DNA from: Byssochlamys sp. IMV 00236
Taxonomy: Eukaryota; Ascomycota; Eurotiomycetes; Eurotiales; Thermoascaceae
DNA length: 64,000 bases
Assembly: GCA_001931875.2 (NCBI GenBank)
Contig: MSJH02000824.1
Span: 27,837-91,836 of the forward strand
Reading direction: 5' to 3'
In this document: piece by piece, positions 46,386 through 59,032 of the stretch
Layout of the letters: every line of letters starts with the position of its first letter
How positions within the stretch are numbered: the first letter of the stretch is position 1
The notes under the pieces: model-generated
The model's input: the letters and a program-made list of their open reading frames with translations, nothing else
Told to the model about the DNA's origin: nothing
Databases searched by the model: none
Translations under genes and position numbers: made by a program

Positions 46386-48775
46386 AGTGACTACTACATG
46401 TATGGATTTATGGGGTCATATTCTAAAGAAGGAGAGGGGCGTTTGGTATGTATAATATGAATCTTTTCTCTTCTCTATTTGTTTTGGGAGGAGATATTTT
46501 CTGCAGATGTTTAGAACGTACTGGGTTATGGTGTCAGGACTCTAGAAGGGTGATGTATTGCATTCATACTAATAACAATACACGACACTATAGGCTTGCT
46601 CCATTGCTCCACCTAATACTTACCACCAGTTAACTCTGTTACCCGGTTCGATAGGATAGGATTCCAATCCGCTAATTATAGGTCGTACCTTTTCGAGATA
46701 CGAATTAGCCATCATAAATCTCCCCACCTCAAAAGAGGTATCTTTTTAAAAAGATAGCACAAGGAAAGAAAAAAAAAATCCAATAATCAGATTCTGCTTA
46801 ATCAACTTTCTTATATTAACGCGCTCAGTGCATATTATTGCGTCGCGAGAGTAGTCTCCTCATTGGAACGAAATGATTTTCTTTCTCTTTTTTTTGTTTT
46901 TTTTTATCGGTATGAGTCCCGAGTATATTCATTTATTATTAATATCGAGGACCTTTCCGGATATATATAAAAAAATCAAGACTAAATTAGAAATCCACAC
47001 TGACCTGTATTATTAACTTGTAGAAGTAGATAGTGCAAGAGATAGGATAGCTAGGCCAAGCTAAAATTTTAGTTAGGTTGAGATCCTGATTTCCTATCTC
47101 TTTCGTTTTCTTGCACTGGATGGAATAAAGTTGGTAGTGGAGATTGGGGGGATGCGATAAGACCCATTTTCTACCGGTAGCGTTTGCGTTTGCGTTGGCG
47201 TGTGGTGTGTGCATGTTCTTCTAATGTAGACAGGTATGGAGTGTGGTTCTATTTTCTGTTAGGACTAACTGGGTAGGTAATTGTCGCAAAGTGGTTATGC
47301 TGTATTGGAACATGTTCAGCTAGATAATGCTGCAGAGGAAATAAGAAGAGAAAAATGGTTAGGAATAAATCCGATGAGATTTCTACTCTATTATTATCAA
47401 AGCAGGTTAAATGTCGAGGTCATGGTGCACCAAGTTTGACATCACGCGGACGGTGCGGGGTTTAAGCGTTTTGGAGTATTAAAGTCAGTAGGTATCAGTA
47501 TCATTATTGCATGGCTCTTTAGTTGATAATAATTATTAAGCTCTTGTTTCCTTGGCTGTGGCTGCCTTGGTGTGAAACCGGACTGGGAACTAAGAAGGGT
47601 TACCCAGGTAGGATTATGCATATTATTCACCTGCATACTGGATGTAAGCTGGGAGAGTGCGACAGGAACTACATAGGTAGTTAACTAGTTAGTTGGTTAG
47701 CGGAGTAATTTATTACTAAGTATGATCAGAATCTATAATACTCTGTGATGTGGGAAATAGCGATGTGTAATTATAGAATAGAGTATGTTTATGCCAAATT
47801 GTGGAAGAATAATAATATGTTTTATGTAGGCTGTTAGTTAACTATGTTATGTTCCGCCGTTTAACTAACGAATTGGTACTCTAAGACAGAAAAGCTTGGT
47901 ATTGTTAAAAAGTCCCGAGACAGGATATCTATTTTGGGATAAACATCGATCGACATCGACCAGGTCTTAACTGTCTTGGTCATTAAACGCACGGATTGCG
48001 TGCTGATAAGCGGCTGATCGTATTTAATTAATTAACCAGAGCGATGGCAAGGCTGCGAAGGTAGTCAGGTCAGGTCAGGATCTAACGGGGTTCTTGAGTC
48101 TTGAGAGCTTTCATTAACTAACTAGTTAATAATAACATATTAAGGTAGTCAACTGAGGGTGGTGTGTAGAATAATAATAATAGTACAGATGATAAGCCTG
48201 AATGGAATAATAGACATAAAATACCTAATAATAAATCCCTTGAAACCCTCGATCGAGTCCAGACCGCGCGCGGAGATGCCGCCCAGGCCAACTTCATCCA
48301 TCCAGCTTCCCGTCTCCGGAGGCCGGCCGCGAGTAACTAGAACAAGATCGTCCATCCTCCCATCTTCCTGCTTTCTTCTTCTTCTTTTTCTTCTTCTTTT
48401 CCCTTCTTTTCTATCTTCTTCTCTTATATCCTACTAGCGAGACATTCTCTGCTCCTCCTCCCCCGCCCTGCTCGCGCATTCCGACCGAATCCCACCTGTC
48501 GCTCGTTCTTCTCACGGAAAAGGCTCTTCTGCCCTGTGCTCAGCCGCCAATCGCCGCCGTCGGTCGCTTCGCTGCTTTACCGCGCCTTCTCCCTCTCTCT
48601 CTCTCTCTCCTTTAGACGGCAGACGGCGAAAGTCGAAAGTCTTCACGACGGCCCCCTCTTCCCTCAGGTCAACCCCCTTACGTCGCCTTACGACTGCAGT
48701 TACTACTCCGTCCGATCCCGCCAGTTCGACCCGTCAAGCATTGGCGCTGGATGAGTGTTCTCCCCGCCTCCTCCA
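46386..48775. other. Long intergenic region upstream of BST1
   Basis: 2.4 kb without a supported gene. AT-rich to about 48.2 kb with homopolymer runs near 46760-46980. A CAGGT triplet repeat sits near 48070. The last 550 bp is pyrimidine-rich, with CTT runs (about 48369-48400) and a CT microsatellite (about 48593-48609), as expected of a fungal promoter and 5' leader for BST1. Confidence 0.5.
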
Positions 48776-48819
48776 ATGCACAGACGCTCGTCTGGCTCTC
48801 CGGTCGAAGACGGCGTTGA
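48751..48819 (+). promoter_or_regulatory. Overlapping upstream ORF at BST1
   Basis: An ATG at 48751 opens a 22-codon frame (MSVLPASSNAQ...) ending at TGA 48817-48819. It is out of frame with, and overlaps, the BST1 start at 48776. If the transcript includes this ATG, ribosomes reading it would pass the main start, so it could reduce or regulate Bst1 translation. Whether the mRNA begins upstream of it is not known. Confidence 0.5.
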
Positions 48820-51800
48820 AGACACTCCGGTCTCGCGAACGTCGACAGAGGATGGCCATGGAGCAAACGGCTACGAGACACCAGAGAAGTCGCGGTCGCA
48901 GGTAGCCAGAAGGGCCCCCAGCATCGATCTCCGTCGAGACAACGCCGTCTCGACCCCCAGATCCCGTACCTCCAGCGCGTGGAGGAACCCGCCAACGCCC
49001 TCGTCGCAACAACCCGCGCCCACCGACCCCAAAACGCCGGCCATGATGCCATTGGGTGCTCAGCGGTTCACCATGGAGGCATCGCCAGAGGCTCGACGGG
49101 TTCGCCAGGCGCGATGGCGCAGCCCATGGGCATTGTCGATCGGGACGCTGTTTGTGACCTTTCTGGGGATGATCTCGCTGTTGTGGATCGTACGCTCGTT
49201 TATGACACGCCAGGCTGGCGCCGATGGGTGTGATGTGCCCATGATGAGTCCCACGTTCATCAAGATGCTTGGGTTTGATACGGAGCACACACGGTTCGCG
49301 AGCAAATACAATCTATACCTCTATCGGGAAGAAGGGGTGGATGCATATAGTCAGGAAAACATCGGGGTATGGATCTCTCTTAAGGGAAAAATTTGATTGT
49401 TTGGTGATATTCTTTTCTTGGGGCGTCAAATGCTGATGGTAGATTGCAGCTCAATGGAGCACCCGTTCTTTTCCTTCCTGGAAATGCCGGAAGTTACAGG
49501 CAAGTCCGATCACTGGCCGCAGAAGCCTCGAGACACTATTTCGACGTCGTGCGACATGACGACGAGCGTCTCAAGTCAGGAACGCGGAGCTTGGATTTCT
49601 TCATGATTGATTTCAACGAAGATATGGCGGCGTTCCACGGCCAGACCCTCCTCGACCAGGCTGAATATGTGAACGAAGCGGTGGCGTATATTCTGTCGCT
49701 CTACCATGACCCGCGGCGGTCCCGACGAGACCCTGATCTGCCCGATCCGAGCTCGGTTATACTCATTGGACACTCGATGGGGGGGATTGTCGCCAGGACG
49801 GCGCTGACTATGGCCAATTATCAGGCTAATTCGGTCAACACTATCATCACCATGTCTACGCCCCATGCGAAACCGCCAGTTTCTTTTGACTCGGACGTGG
49901 TGCAGACGTATAAGCAGATCAACGACTACTGGAGGGAAGCTTATTCTCAGACATGGGCCAACAACAACCCTCTTTGGCATGTGACACTCATCTCCATCGC
50001 CGGTGGTGGTCGCGACACGATTGTTCCGTCGGATTATGCCAGTCTCTCATCGCTAGTTCCTGAGACCCACGGTTTCACCGTGTTCACCTCCACGATACCC
50101 GATGTCTGGATTGGCATGGATCATCTGTCCATTACATGGTGTGACCAGTTCCGCAAAGCGATAATCAAATCTCTCTTCGACATCATCGATGTCCGCCGTT
50201 CCAGTCAGACCAAGCCCCGAGCAGAGAGAATGAGAATCTTGAAGAAGTGGTATCTCACTGGGCTGGAGCCGGTTGCTGAAAGGAGTCTGCCACGCAAAGA
50301 GCCGAATACGCTGTTGACCCTGGAAGCCAATACCAACTCAATCCTGTCGCAGGGTGAAAGGCTCGTCCTCCGTAGTTTTGGACGCCGGAAGGAGCCCGAA
50401 GCACATTTACTGCCCGTACCGCCTCAAGGAGTTCCGGGGAAGAAATTCACCCTTCTCACAGATCAGACGCTTGATAAAACCGGTGGTAACGGCAACCTCG
50501 AAGTTTTGTTCTGCACGGTGTTCCCACTTCAGGGTGGCAACTCTGCAGCTGTTTTCTCAATGAACATGGATCTGTCTGGAGGTAGCGCGGGTTCTACTCG
50601 CCTAGCCTGCAAGAATGCAGCCGAGGATCGAATACATCTGCCAGCGTCAACCCGTGAATCGAAGTACCCCTTTGATCGAACTCGCCCATTCTCCTATCTT
50701 CAGTATGACCTGGAAGATCTCGCGGAGCATCAATTTGTCGCAGTAGTCGACAAGGCCAATTCGCCAACGGGCGGTTGGGTCGTGGCGGAATTTTCGGACA
50801 GCTCTGATTCCTTGATCCAGACAAAGGTCGGCCTGGGCCGTCTCCTCAGCGCTGGTCTGAACGTAAGATTGCCCGCAAACCGCCCAATGTTGACGGAGAT
50901 TAAGATTCCTTCCTTGCACTCGAGTCTGCTTGCGTACAAACTCAGTGTGAAGAATCATGGCTGTGGTGACAGACACGAGCTTTTCACCCCGTTACTGCGT
51001 CAATCCATTCCAGAACCGAACGAGTCCAAGTTTTTTGTCAATGTGAAGGATGTCAATGTTAATCTGCATGGAATTGCGCCATTCATGCCCCCGCCTCTCC
51101 GTGAACAGTCTACTTTGGGTGGTATTTCCTTCCAGCTCTGGTCGGATCCAACCTGCGGTTCACCGGTCAAAGTCTCACTGAAGGTGGATCTCTCCGGTAG
51201 TCTTGGAGAGCTCGTGATGCGTTATAGAACGGTCTTCGCTGCGTTCCCATTGCTGGTTGTCGCGATTGTCCTGCGAAAACAGTTCCAGGTATACGATGAA
51301 ACGGGCTATTTTATTACTTTTTTGGAAAGCTTGAGCTTGTCTCTCCGGTCATCTTTGCCACTTCTGATGCTAGCGCTCTCGTTTTTCGCGTCGTCCCTGG
51401 CTACGTCGAGAAGACTGCCGCCGAATGATGACCCCTTTCATTGGCGGACGAACGCCACCGAATCGGCCATCGACTTCACGAAGAATGACCTGCTTCTGGG
51501 CTCTCAAGATGCTTTCTTTTGGTTCCTGGTCCCGCTTTTCGTGCTGATCAGTATTGGAATCTGCGTTGTCCTCAACTATATCGTCCTGTTTCTACTCGCC
51601 ATATTTTCTTTCCTATACGGTCTTTTCCGAAGCAGGTCGGGTTACATCCGACGGGATGACAAGGGGTATGTTAGACTATACTGAAGAAGCGGAATCTTGA
51701 TTACTAACTGTTGTACCAGGAACCTACCGATATTCTCGGCTCCTACCCCTAGAAGGAGGATCATCAACACTGCCATTCTGCTGTTCCTTGTTTCAACTGT

Positions 51801-52452
51801 GATTCCATATCAGTTCGCCTATATGGTTGCATGTATTGTGCAACTAGCAACCACCGTGCGCGCGATGTGGCACGCAAAAGAAACGGTATTACCTCTCATG
51901 TCAAGCTCTCCAAACTTTACTGACCATTATGCAGAAATCGACCGCCCATTCCAACTTTTTTAATTATGCTCATTCAATTCTCATCCTCATGTTGTGGATC
52001 CTGCCCATCAACGTTCTTGTCCTCCTTGTATGGGTACATAACTTGTTGGTGCACTGGTTCACACCGTTCTCATCGCATCATAATGTTCTATCGATAATGC
52101 CATTTATCCTCCTTGTTGAGACCATGACGACCGGGACTATGATTCCCCGGGTTACTACACGGTAAGTTCACTCGGGTGGAGTGATACAGAATTCGGGCCT
52201 AACAAACCTTCCAGATTTAAGCATCTTACTTCTGTCCTTTTCTTCTCCCTTGCCGTTTACTCCGCTATATATGGTGTTTCATATGCTTACCTTCTTCACC
52301 ACATCGCCAACATTGTCGCCACATGGTTAGTTGGCATCTACTTTTTCGGCAGCGGTCTCTCCCTAGGGTCACTGTATCGCATCCTCGAGGGAGAAGATAT
52401 TGGGACTGCTGTCTCGGAAGCCGGTGGAAGTCATGTGAAGAAGAAGCCTTGA
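48776..52452 (+). CDS. BST1: GPI inositol-deacylase (PGAP1 family)
   Basis: Endoplasmic-reticulum membrane esterase that removes the inositol acyl chain from GPI anchors, needed for ER exit and quality control of GPI proteins; about 1145 aa. Exons are 48776-49366, 49450-51665, 51720-51885, 51935-52161 and 52215-52452, with introns of 49-83 bp. The N-terminus is a long Ser/Pro/Arg-rich cytosolic region; a membrane segment lies around residues 124-145. The lipase domain contains LFLPGNAGSYRQ and the nucleophile motif GHSMGG (Ser about 306), with TMSTPHAKPP after it. Several hydrophobic helices fill the last third, where the three short 3' exons lie. The in-frame codon just upstream of 48755 is a stop, so ATG 48776 is the only good start in this exon. 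Confidence 0.95.
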
Positions 52453-53781
52453 GTCTTCTGCATGTGTTTAGTTTTCTTGTTTACTATTAATACCGCCTGC
52501 ATCGTCTGGCGGCTTGCTGTTCTTTTTTTGATCATTTCCCCGGAGTAATGTGTTTCTGGGAGCGCATGCCCCTTTTTTGGCCTTCAACGGTCGGTCAATA
52601 CTGTACAGCACGATGATTATATCAGCGTTAGCATGGCACGGCGAGCTGTTTCGGTTTGCCTTTTAAGATTCTTTTTTTTGCATTTTCTTTTCTCTGGCTA
52701 GATACATCGATACATCTGGCCGTTGGTTCTTGCCGCTTCCTTTTCCAGGTTAGATTCCTATGCCAACTGGCTAAGTGCGGGTCGGCTCCTCTCCACCACC
52801 CACCCGCAGCTATGCTGGACCAACAGCTTCTCTGTCTCTTGCCATATACCGATTACCATTGACCGTCGTCCTGTCGGGCGGGATGGGATGTGCATGTTCA
52901 TTTTTCTTTTCCTTTCTCGATTGAGGCGAGGGCGGTGGAGTTGGGACGTATACAGATCTAAACAGAGTTTGGCGGATGAATCGAAGGGAGTGAATCGTAT
53001 CGTTTACCATGGTAGAAACGCTCAGTTGGAGTAATCATCCTGTCCTGTATTATCCTGTACTAACGACGGCTGATCTGAGGACTTTGTCCAAGGGAGAATC
53101 AACACGATTGAAAACCGTGCACGAACAAGCCGTTCCTGTAGAGATAAAGGTCTTTCTTGGATAAAATGGAGATTGTATTGTATATTCTGATCAGTAGACT
53201 AGATCTAGAGTCTTGGTCCCTCAAGAGATCCACTCCCTCATATCAGTCCTGCTGCTGACCTATACTTATCACACGGCCGGGCGCTCTCGACCCTTCCCAT
53301 ATGAATGTTATTCCTTCATTTTTTTTTTTTCTTTTTTTTTTTTTTTTNNNNNNNNNNNNNNNNNNNNCCGGATGGTAATAATATCCCCTGTTCCAGGTAA
53401 TAGACTCGGTCTGATGATAATCACGTCGATCCGTTGGTGTTGGGGACGAGGCCTGGTCTGTGGAGGATATAGTTGTGAGAAGAGCGGTTTGTCGTGACGT
53501 TTGTGTAACTAACTAACTAGTCGATGTATGTATGTATATTGATCGAAGAGCAGAGGGGAGGAGCTCTTGGACTACTTCGATTCGGTGGACTTATTCTTTC
53601 TCTTCATAAGTTATGGATCATGGAATGTTTCCGACTAAGCATCTTGGACAGACAATGATTGAGTCAGCTGGACTAACAGCACCCTCTAATGTAGAATTAT
53701 ACAAGGCCTGGATGAAGCAGGATGATCGCATAATGGAGGTTCAGGCACACTCCAGGAAAGAGCCAACTTATAACAAATCTT
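52453..53781. other. Intergenic between convergent BST1 and IRC3, with assembly gap
   Basis: 3' flanks of two convergent genes. An open frame at 52723-53034 and others are featureless. A long T run (about 53318-53347) leads into a 20-base gap. Confidence 0.5.
53348..53367. other. Assembly gap of 20 N
   Basis: Twenty undetermined bases directly after a poly-T tract. The gap length may be arbitrary. It does not interrupt any gene called here. Confidence 0.95.
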
Positions 53782-55855
53782 TTACGCATTCAGAGGACCG
53801 ACTTTCACATCGCCTCGACGCTTCAATTCTTCAAACTCTTGCTTCTCCGCCGCGAGACGTTTCTGTCGTCGCTGCTTCGCCTGCACCGCTGCCATCCGCT
53901 TTTTCAAGCCGAATTTCAGCTTCGTGATCATATCAGCCGCTTGACCTCGCGTGAGGTCTTCGGATCGAAATGGCTCTTCGTGAACGCGTCGTTTATTCAG
54001 CATGGTAAGTTGGCTAGGAGTCGCGGGTGCGCTCCTCCAACGTTGGTGAGTGGAGATAAAAGACGTGTCGAAGATACCGCTGGCGTAAGTATCGGCGGCA
54101 CGAACAGCCTGGTCCAGATCAGGTGCGCTGGCAACCTGGCGTGGACGCGTGTAGACGGTTGCTTCGGTCTCGTCGTGGGTGAATTTTGTGACATGTCGCA
54201 CGGCAAATAGGTCTGATCCCTCGTCTTTCTCGATGGTGAGCCATCCAGATCGGTCAACGAGGACATAGCGAGCTTGATCTACCCGTACCCATGAATTGGG
54301 TGAGATGGACCGGATGTGTCTTTCACGGTGGACATCACCGAGAAGGTCGAAGATACTGTCGTACTTCGTAAAGGTGATATTGACTTCGTCCTCGTTAGGC
54401 AGTCCCTCGCCTTGCGACGCGGGTTCGGGTTCGAGAGCTGCGGCGCTCTCAGATAGGTCTCTCGCATTCACTTTCTCGAGCACCTTGTCCGGGTCAAGGC
54501 CGAACAGTGTAGGCGTTGAGAGCACTCCAGCACGCAAGGAGGCAACCATGTCGATAATGTGACAGTCTTTCTTGCCCGGATACAATCGAAGGCCCCTTCC
54601 AATCATCTGGATCAGGAGATTCTTCGACCGTGTAGGCCGCGCAAGAAGAACGCAATCGATGTTTGGGATATCAGTTCCCTCGGTAAACAGACCGCAATTC
54701 AGCAGAATCGGATATTCTTGGTTTTTGAACGCGAGCAGTTGTTCGGATCGGACGTCCTTCGGAGTAGAGCTGGTAATGTATCGAGCATCAATCCCATGCT
54801 CGCGAAAGGTTGCGGTGAGCTGCCGGGCATGCTCGATGTCGACACAGAACACTAGTGTCGATTTCCGGTCACTGGCGTTCGAGAGCCATGCGCGCACAGT
54901 TATATTGTTGGTTTGTTCTGTATTGACTGCTTCGGAAAGTTGGCCGACAGCAAAGTCTCCGAATTTGTCCTTCCGGACGCCAGACAGGTCGGCCTCTGAC
55001 TTTACAGTTGTGAACACCGCATCTGCCAACCACTGTTCTCCGATCATGTCGACGTAGTCTTTGTGGTAGACAATATGGTCGATCGCGGCGCCTAGCTTCA
55101 GCCCGTCGAATCGAGAAAATGTCGCAGAGACGCCCACCAGAATAGGCGACTCCTCAGACGCTTTATCCAATCCGAAATGCTCCAGCGCCTCACGGTAGGA
55201 TCGCGCCACGATATGGTGTGCCTCATCGACGAGCACTAGCTTGAAACGATCGGGATTGAACTTCTCTATGCGACCTCTCGATACGAGACTTTGTATAGAG
55301 GCGATTGTAATATCGGCAGCTCCTGAAGCTTTATTATTTCCCATTTCGATCTCGACAGTTCGGTCTGGATACGCAAGTCGGCAATGACGCGCTGCCTGCT
55401 CAACGAGCTCTTTTCGGTGAACTATGATCAATGTCTGGGTTGCATGTCTGGTACGAGGAGGTATACGGCCGATCAACTGTGTAAAGATGACCTATAGTAC
55501 AGAAGCTGATTAGTTCCTGGACAGCAGAACATGTATACTATCGACAGCTTCTACCAACCGTCTTTCCTGCGCCAGTTGCTAGAGATATACCCAGTCGTTT
55601 ATGACCATCGCCGACGTATTTCAGCACGGACTGAATGCATTCTTCCTGGTACTGTCGGAGACGAATACCTCCCGACAGCGGTGGATCGCTAGAAGGCGCA
55701 TCGCTAGAAGGCCGCGGCGGACTGGATCTTGTAGAGCTTGTAGAGTTTAGACGTCTGTCCCAAGGAAGTGGTAGAACAGCTCTCTGAAAGGCACGGCGGC
55801 GCAACGACCATCGTAGGAACCGGAACATTCTCCATCCTCCCAGGAAAGACTCCAT
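53782..55855 (-). CDS. IRC3: Mitochondrial DEAD/DEAH-box helicase
   Basis: Superfamily 2 helicase, about 668 aa, that in yeast acts on branched mitochondrial DNA. Exons on the minus strand are 55855-55559 and 55491-53782. The N-terminus (MESFLGG..., then [13 protein letters not shown]) is basic with few acids and fits a mitochondrial presequence. Walker A is TGAGKT, completed at the exon 1 border (about 94-99) and followed by VIFTQL. Motif II is DEAH (188-191), motif III is SAT (221-223), and motif VI is QMIGRGLR (394-401). [11 protein letters not shown] precedes it. A Lys/Arg-rich C-terminal region ends the protein. The intron has an unusual GTTGGT donor but keeps phase 0. Its start lies 337 bp from that of RRN5, transcribed the other way. 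Confidence 0.93.
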
Positions 55856-56192
55856 GCGAGTGTTCCAAGATCAACGCGATGTGGCTGTTCAAGAGATCAT
55901 TAACCTCCCATTGTCTAATCTAAGACTTCTTTTGACGACGATCTGCGGCGAAATGGCGGAGCTCCGGCAGACAAACAGCGCAAACACATTTCTGTCAATC
56001 TTTTGGGAATTCTTTGATGCGGACATGATTATTTCGCTACCACCACATCATACCAACTTTCTGAGTGCCGATGTTTCTGATTCTGCTCTTGTTCACATAA
56101 CCACATATTCGGTGTGATGTTTCCCCAATTCCTCCCAGATCCCCCAGGTCTTCGGCGTGTAGCACGCTCGGGCCTTGCCCAGCATCAACATC
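55856..56192. promoter_or_regulatory. Shared divergent promoter IRC3/RRN5
   Basis: 337 bp separate the two start codons, so the promoters must overlap or sit back to back. The region has no TATA box that I can single out. One open frame crosses it on the plus strand but lacks features. Confidence 0.5.
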
Positions 56193-58346
56193 ATGAGCAC
56201 TACAAGTCTTTACGAACCAGATGAAGATGAAGAAGCTTCGGACTCGGATGTTGACAGCAGAGCCCCGCGACAGGGATTTCCGGCGTCTTCCCCGCCGCTG
56301 CAGGGGTTAAGGATCGAGTCGTCAGATGAATCTGGAGGAGAGAATCGCAAAACAAGACGGCGCTCGAGGTCTTCCAAAGGACTGCGATACAACGCCCATC
56401 GAAGTCGCCGGAGAGGGTTTACAAAGGAGGCCATAGAATCGTACCGTCATATGCTGACGGATATGATCAACGATGTCTCCACAGGACCTAAGTTCGACGA
56501 AGGAGAAACACATCATCCGTCACAGAACGGAGCCGTTACCTGGTCCTCCAGCGAGAAAAACGTCTTTTTCAACGTCCTTGCTAGAAAAGGAACGGATGGT
56601 ATACGAGAGATTTCCAATGCCATTGGGACAAAATCTGAGCTAGAGGTACTCGACTATATCAAGCTTCTTCAGGCCGGTCTCGAGCGCCAGCATCTTCTTG
56701 AGCGTCACCCCCGGTCCATTGTCCTGGGAGATGTACCAGCCGCAGCGGAAGTTAGCCCGGAATGCTGTGAAGCTCTAGATGAATTCGCTGAGATTCTTGC
56801 CTTAGAGGAACAGGCCTCGGAAGACACCTCGGGGAGAAAAAAGCACCATGATAACTGGATCATCGATCGCGAAAAGGCCGAGCAGATAGAGCAGCAGCTA
56901 GAAACCCAGGAGTCCTCAGACAATCAAGCCGAATCAAGCATAGCTCTCTCTGCTAGCCTACTGAACATCAGCAAGTGGATTAAGCTGTCTGAACGCTGCT
57001 TTATGAATTTTGGAGGATCGCGCATCGAAGACAACTGGGTAAACATAGCCTACGCGGACGAATCTCCCTCGCTCACCAGCGATGCGTTTGCAGATTTCTA
57101 CGCCCTGGCAGTGAGCATAACACGACGCCTGGTCCAGTCGTCTATTTTCTTTGCCATGTCCCGCATCCGCGACGTATCATGGAGTAACCGCGAAATATCA
57201 CGGGTCGTGAGACTCCGCGACGTCAGAGCTGCGCTAGACGTGCTGAACATGAAGTCTGATACATTTGACTTCTGGATCGGAGCGGCGCGGAGATGTAATC
57301 TCGAAGTAGCAGATATACGACACCGTAAGGGCTGGACAACGTCCTACATGAGTTATGATGAGGTCGAAAATGCTCTATCAGGATCAGTAGCGTCTCGCGA
57401 AAGGAGCGTTTCTCGCCATCCATCTGAGAACCAGACACAAGAAATCGACGAGATGGAAGAAGAAGAAGATGAAGATGAATCTTCTGCTGAGGAAATGTCA
57501 GAAGCCCTGTCTTCCCCTGGGTCTGAGCCTCGTTCGGACGAGGACGAAGAAATGGCACCTGATCCCGAAACCCTCGAAGATGCCCACGCAGAGTATCTCG
57601 ACGAGCAGATCAGCAAGACGGAGGAACTCCGTATCTGGCAATTGATAGGACACCACGTCCCATCTGGCCCCGAACCACCGATCAAACTCGAAGACGGTGA
57701 CCGAATGCCAAATGCCAATCTCAGCGGGCCTCGAAAACCAGTCGGAGAGCGCAAGAGAAAAGAAGATCTAGTCGACTGGCGAGATCGCGTACTCTATCGA
57801 AGCGAATGGGAGGAATACGGCTACGAAGTATTCGAAATCGAAGACGATCTCGATCAAAACCGGAGGAAAAGACGACGCGTCGAAGACACGCGCGGGAGCA
57901 AATCAAGTACACTGCAAGTGCGCAAGTGGCGCGAAAACATCGATCACGATAGCAGTGATCAAAACGAGCGCAACACAGCAGGGATGGGAGATACCACCAC
58001 AGACGCGCATGAGAACCACACCGACGATAACGAAGACGATCAGAGCACCGATCTCAGTGACGGCGGTATGGAATTGGATCCGGCCTCTGAAGCCAGCGCT
58101 CATCATATTCTCGACGAGCATGACCATGAACATGAACGTAAACCTGATGAAGAGGATCGCGACGGGTCCCAAGGAAGTCATCCACCATCTAGTTCAGGTC
58201 ATGGACAACCAGTGCTCGATCCTCAAGGAGAAGAACAAACCTCGCCAATGTCAACAGGACAATCAGAAGAAGAAGAAGAAGAAGAGCTCCATCCTCCTTC
58301 GCATTCTGGTTCACCCGGTTCTCACGAACTTAGTGATTCTGAATGA
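56193..58346 (+). CDS. RRN5: RNA polymerase I upstream activation factor subunit Rrn5-like
   Basis: Predicted nucleolar factor for Pol I transcription of rDNA, a component of the upstream activation factor in yeast; intronless, 717 aa. The start MSTTSLYEPDEDEE is at 56193; the frame upstream has only a non-ATG codon. A Ser/Arg-rich region comes first, followed by a SANT/Myb-like domain (about residues 113-160) with TWSSSEKNVFF and GIREISNAIGTKSELE. After a helical middle region comes a very acidic, Ser-rich section near residue 420-460, and a long Asp/Glu/His/Ser C-terminal tail. The helix before RKRKEDLVDWRDRVLYRSEWEEYG is a conserved-looking block. Low sequence conservation of this family makes function an inference from the SANT domain and layout. 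Confidence 0.85.
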   Translation: MSTTSLYEPDEDEEASDSDVDSRAPRQGFPASSPPLQGLRIESSDESGGENRKTRRRSRSSKGLRYNAHRSRRRGFTKEAIESYRHMLTDMINDVSTGPKFDEGETHHPSQNGAVTWSSSEKNVFFNVLARKGTDGIREISNAIGTKSELEVLDYIKLLQAGLERQHLLERHPRSIVLGDVPAAAEVSPECCEALDEFAEILALEEQASEDTSGRKKHHDNWIIDREKAEQIEQQLETQESSDNQAESSIALSASLLNISKWIKLSERCFMNFGGSRIEDNWVNIAYADESPSLTSDAFADFYALAVSITRRLVQSSIFFAMSRIRDVSWSNREISRVVRLRDVRAALDVLNMKSDTFDFWIGAARRCNLEVADIRHRKGWTTSYMSYDEVENALSGSVASRERSVSRHPSENQTQEIDEMEEEEDEDESSAEEMSEALSSPGSEPRSDEDEEMAPDPETLEDAHAEYLDEQISKTEELRIWQLIGHHVPSGPEPPIKLEDGDRMPNANLSGPRKPVGERKRKEDLVDWRDRVLYRSEWEEYGYEVFEIEDDLDQNRRKRRRVEDTRGSKSSTLQVRKWRENIDHDSSDQNERNTAGMGDTTTDAHENHTDDNEDDQSTDLSDGGMELDPASEASAHHILDEHDHEHERKPDEEDRDGSQGSHPPSSSGHGQPVLDPQGEEQTSPMSTGQSEEEEEEELHPPSHSGSPGSHELSDSE

Positions 58347-59032
58347 TATCTCGACATCCGGGATGATCTTTCCTCATATCTATGTTATCATATAGTGTGT
58401 ACCATAGTTACATGGATATTAATTGGTTAAAAGCTATACTATCTGCTTTTTGTGGACTGAGTCAGTAAACTATAGGGCATGGGGTTAAGCAAGCTACCCA
58501 GCAATAAAGGTATATCCTCTTGAATTCTTGACCCCTGACGTCCGCCATGGACTCCTTAATCTCACAGGAAAGAATGAGAACAGTACAATTTCACAAAGGC
58601 AAGTAATTCGATTGATAAGTTTCATTGATTTGATCTGATTTGATTTGATAATAAGGAAAAATCATGCATTAGAAAACACATGTTTCACTAAATGAAATCC
58701 TTCTCACTAAATAAGATAAAAAAGCGTTAACATAAAAAGGCTTCTTCGAAACTCCCTGGAAAATTGTGCGCCTTCCTCATAACTAACATCAAAAGTGTAA
58801 AAACAAGGGAGAAAATAGAAGACAGGCAGTAAAAGCGAGTCACACAATTTTGAAAGAAGAAACAGAACCACCTCATCTACCCAAGTTTCTGCCACGTCCT
58901 TGAGATTTAAAATTTTCCCTTCCGTGTCCGATTTTGCGTCTTTTTGAAGAAGTCCCTCCGTAGCTGTACACAATGTGAATTTGCAGAAAAAAAGTGCGCC
59001 CTGTTCTTGAAAGAAACATATCCCTGCTACTC
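58347..59032. other. Intergenic between convergent RRN5 and SWI3-like gene
   Basis: AT-rich 3' flanks of two convergent genes. A TGATTTGAT-like repeat occurs at about 58624-58650. No gene is seen. Confidence 0.5.

Noticed and set aside
48678..49288. Long minus-strand frames opposite BST1 exon 1
   Set aside because: GC-rich, Arg/Ser-rich shadow frames of a coding exon.
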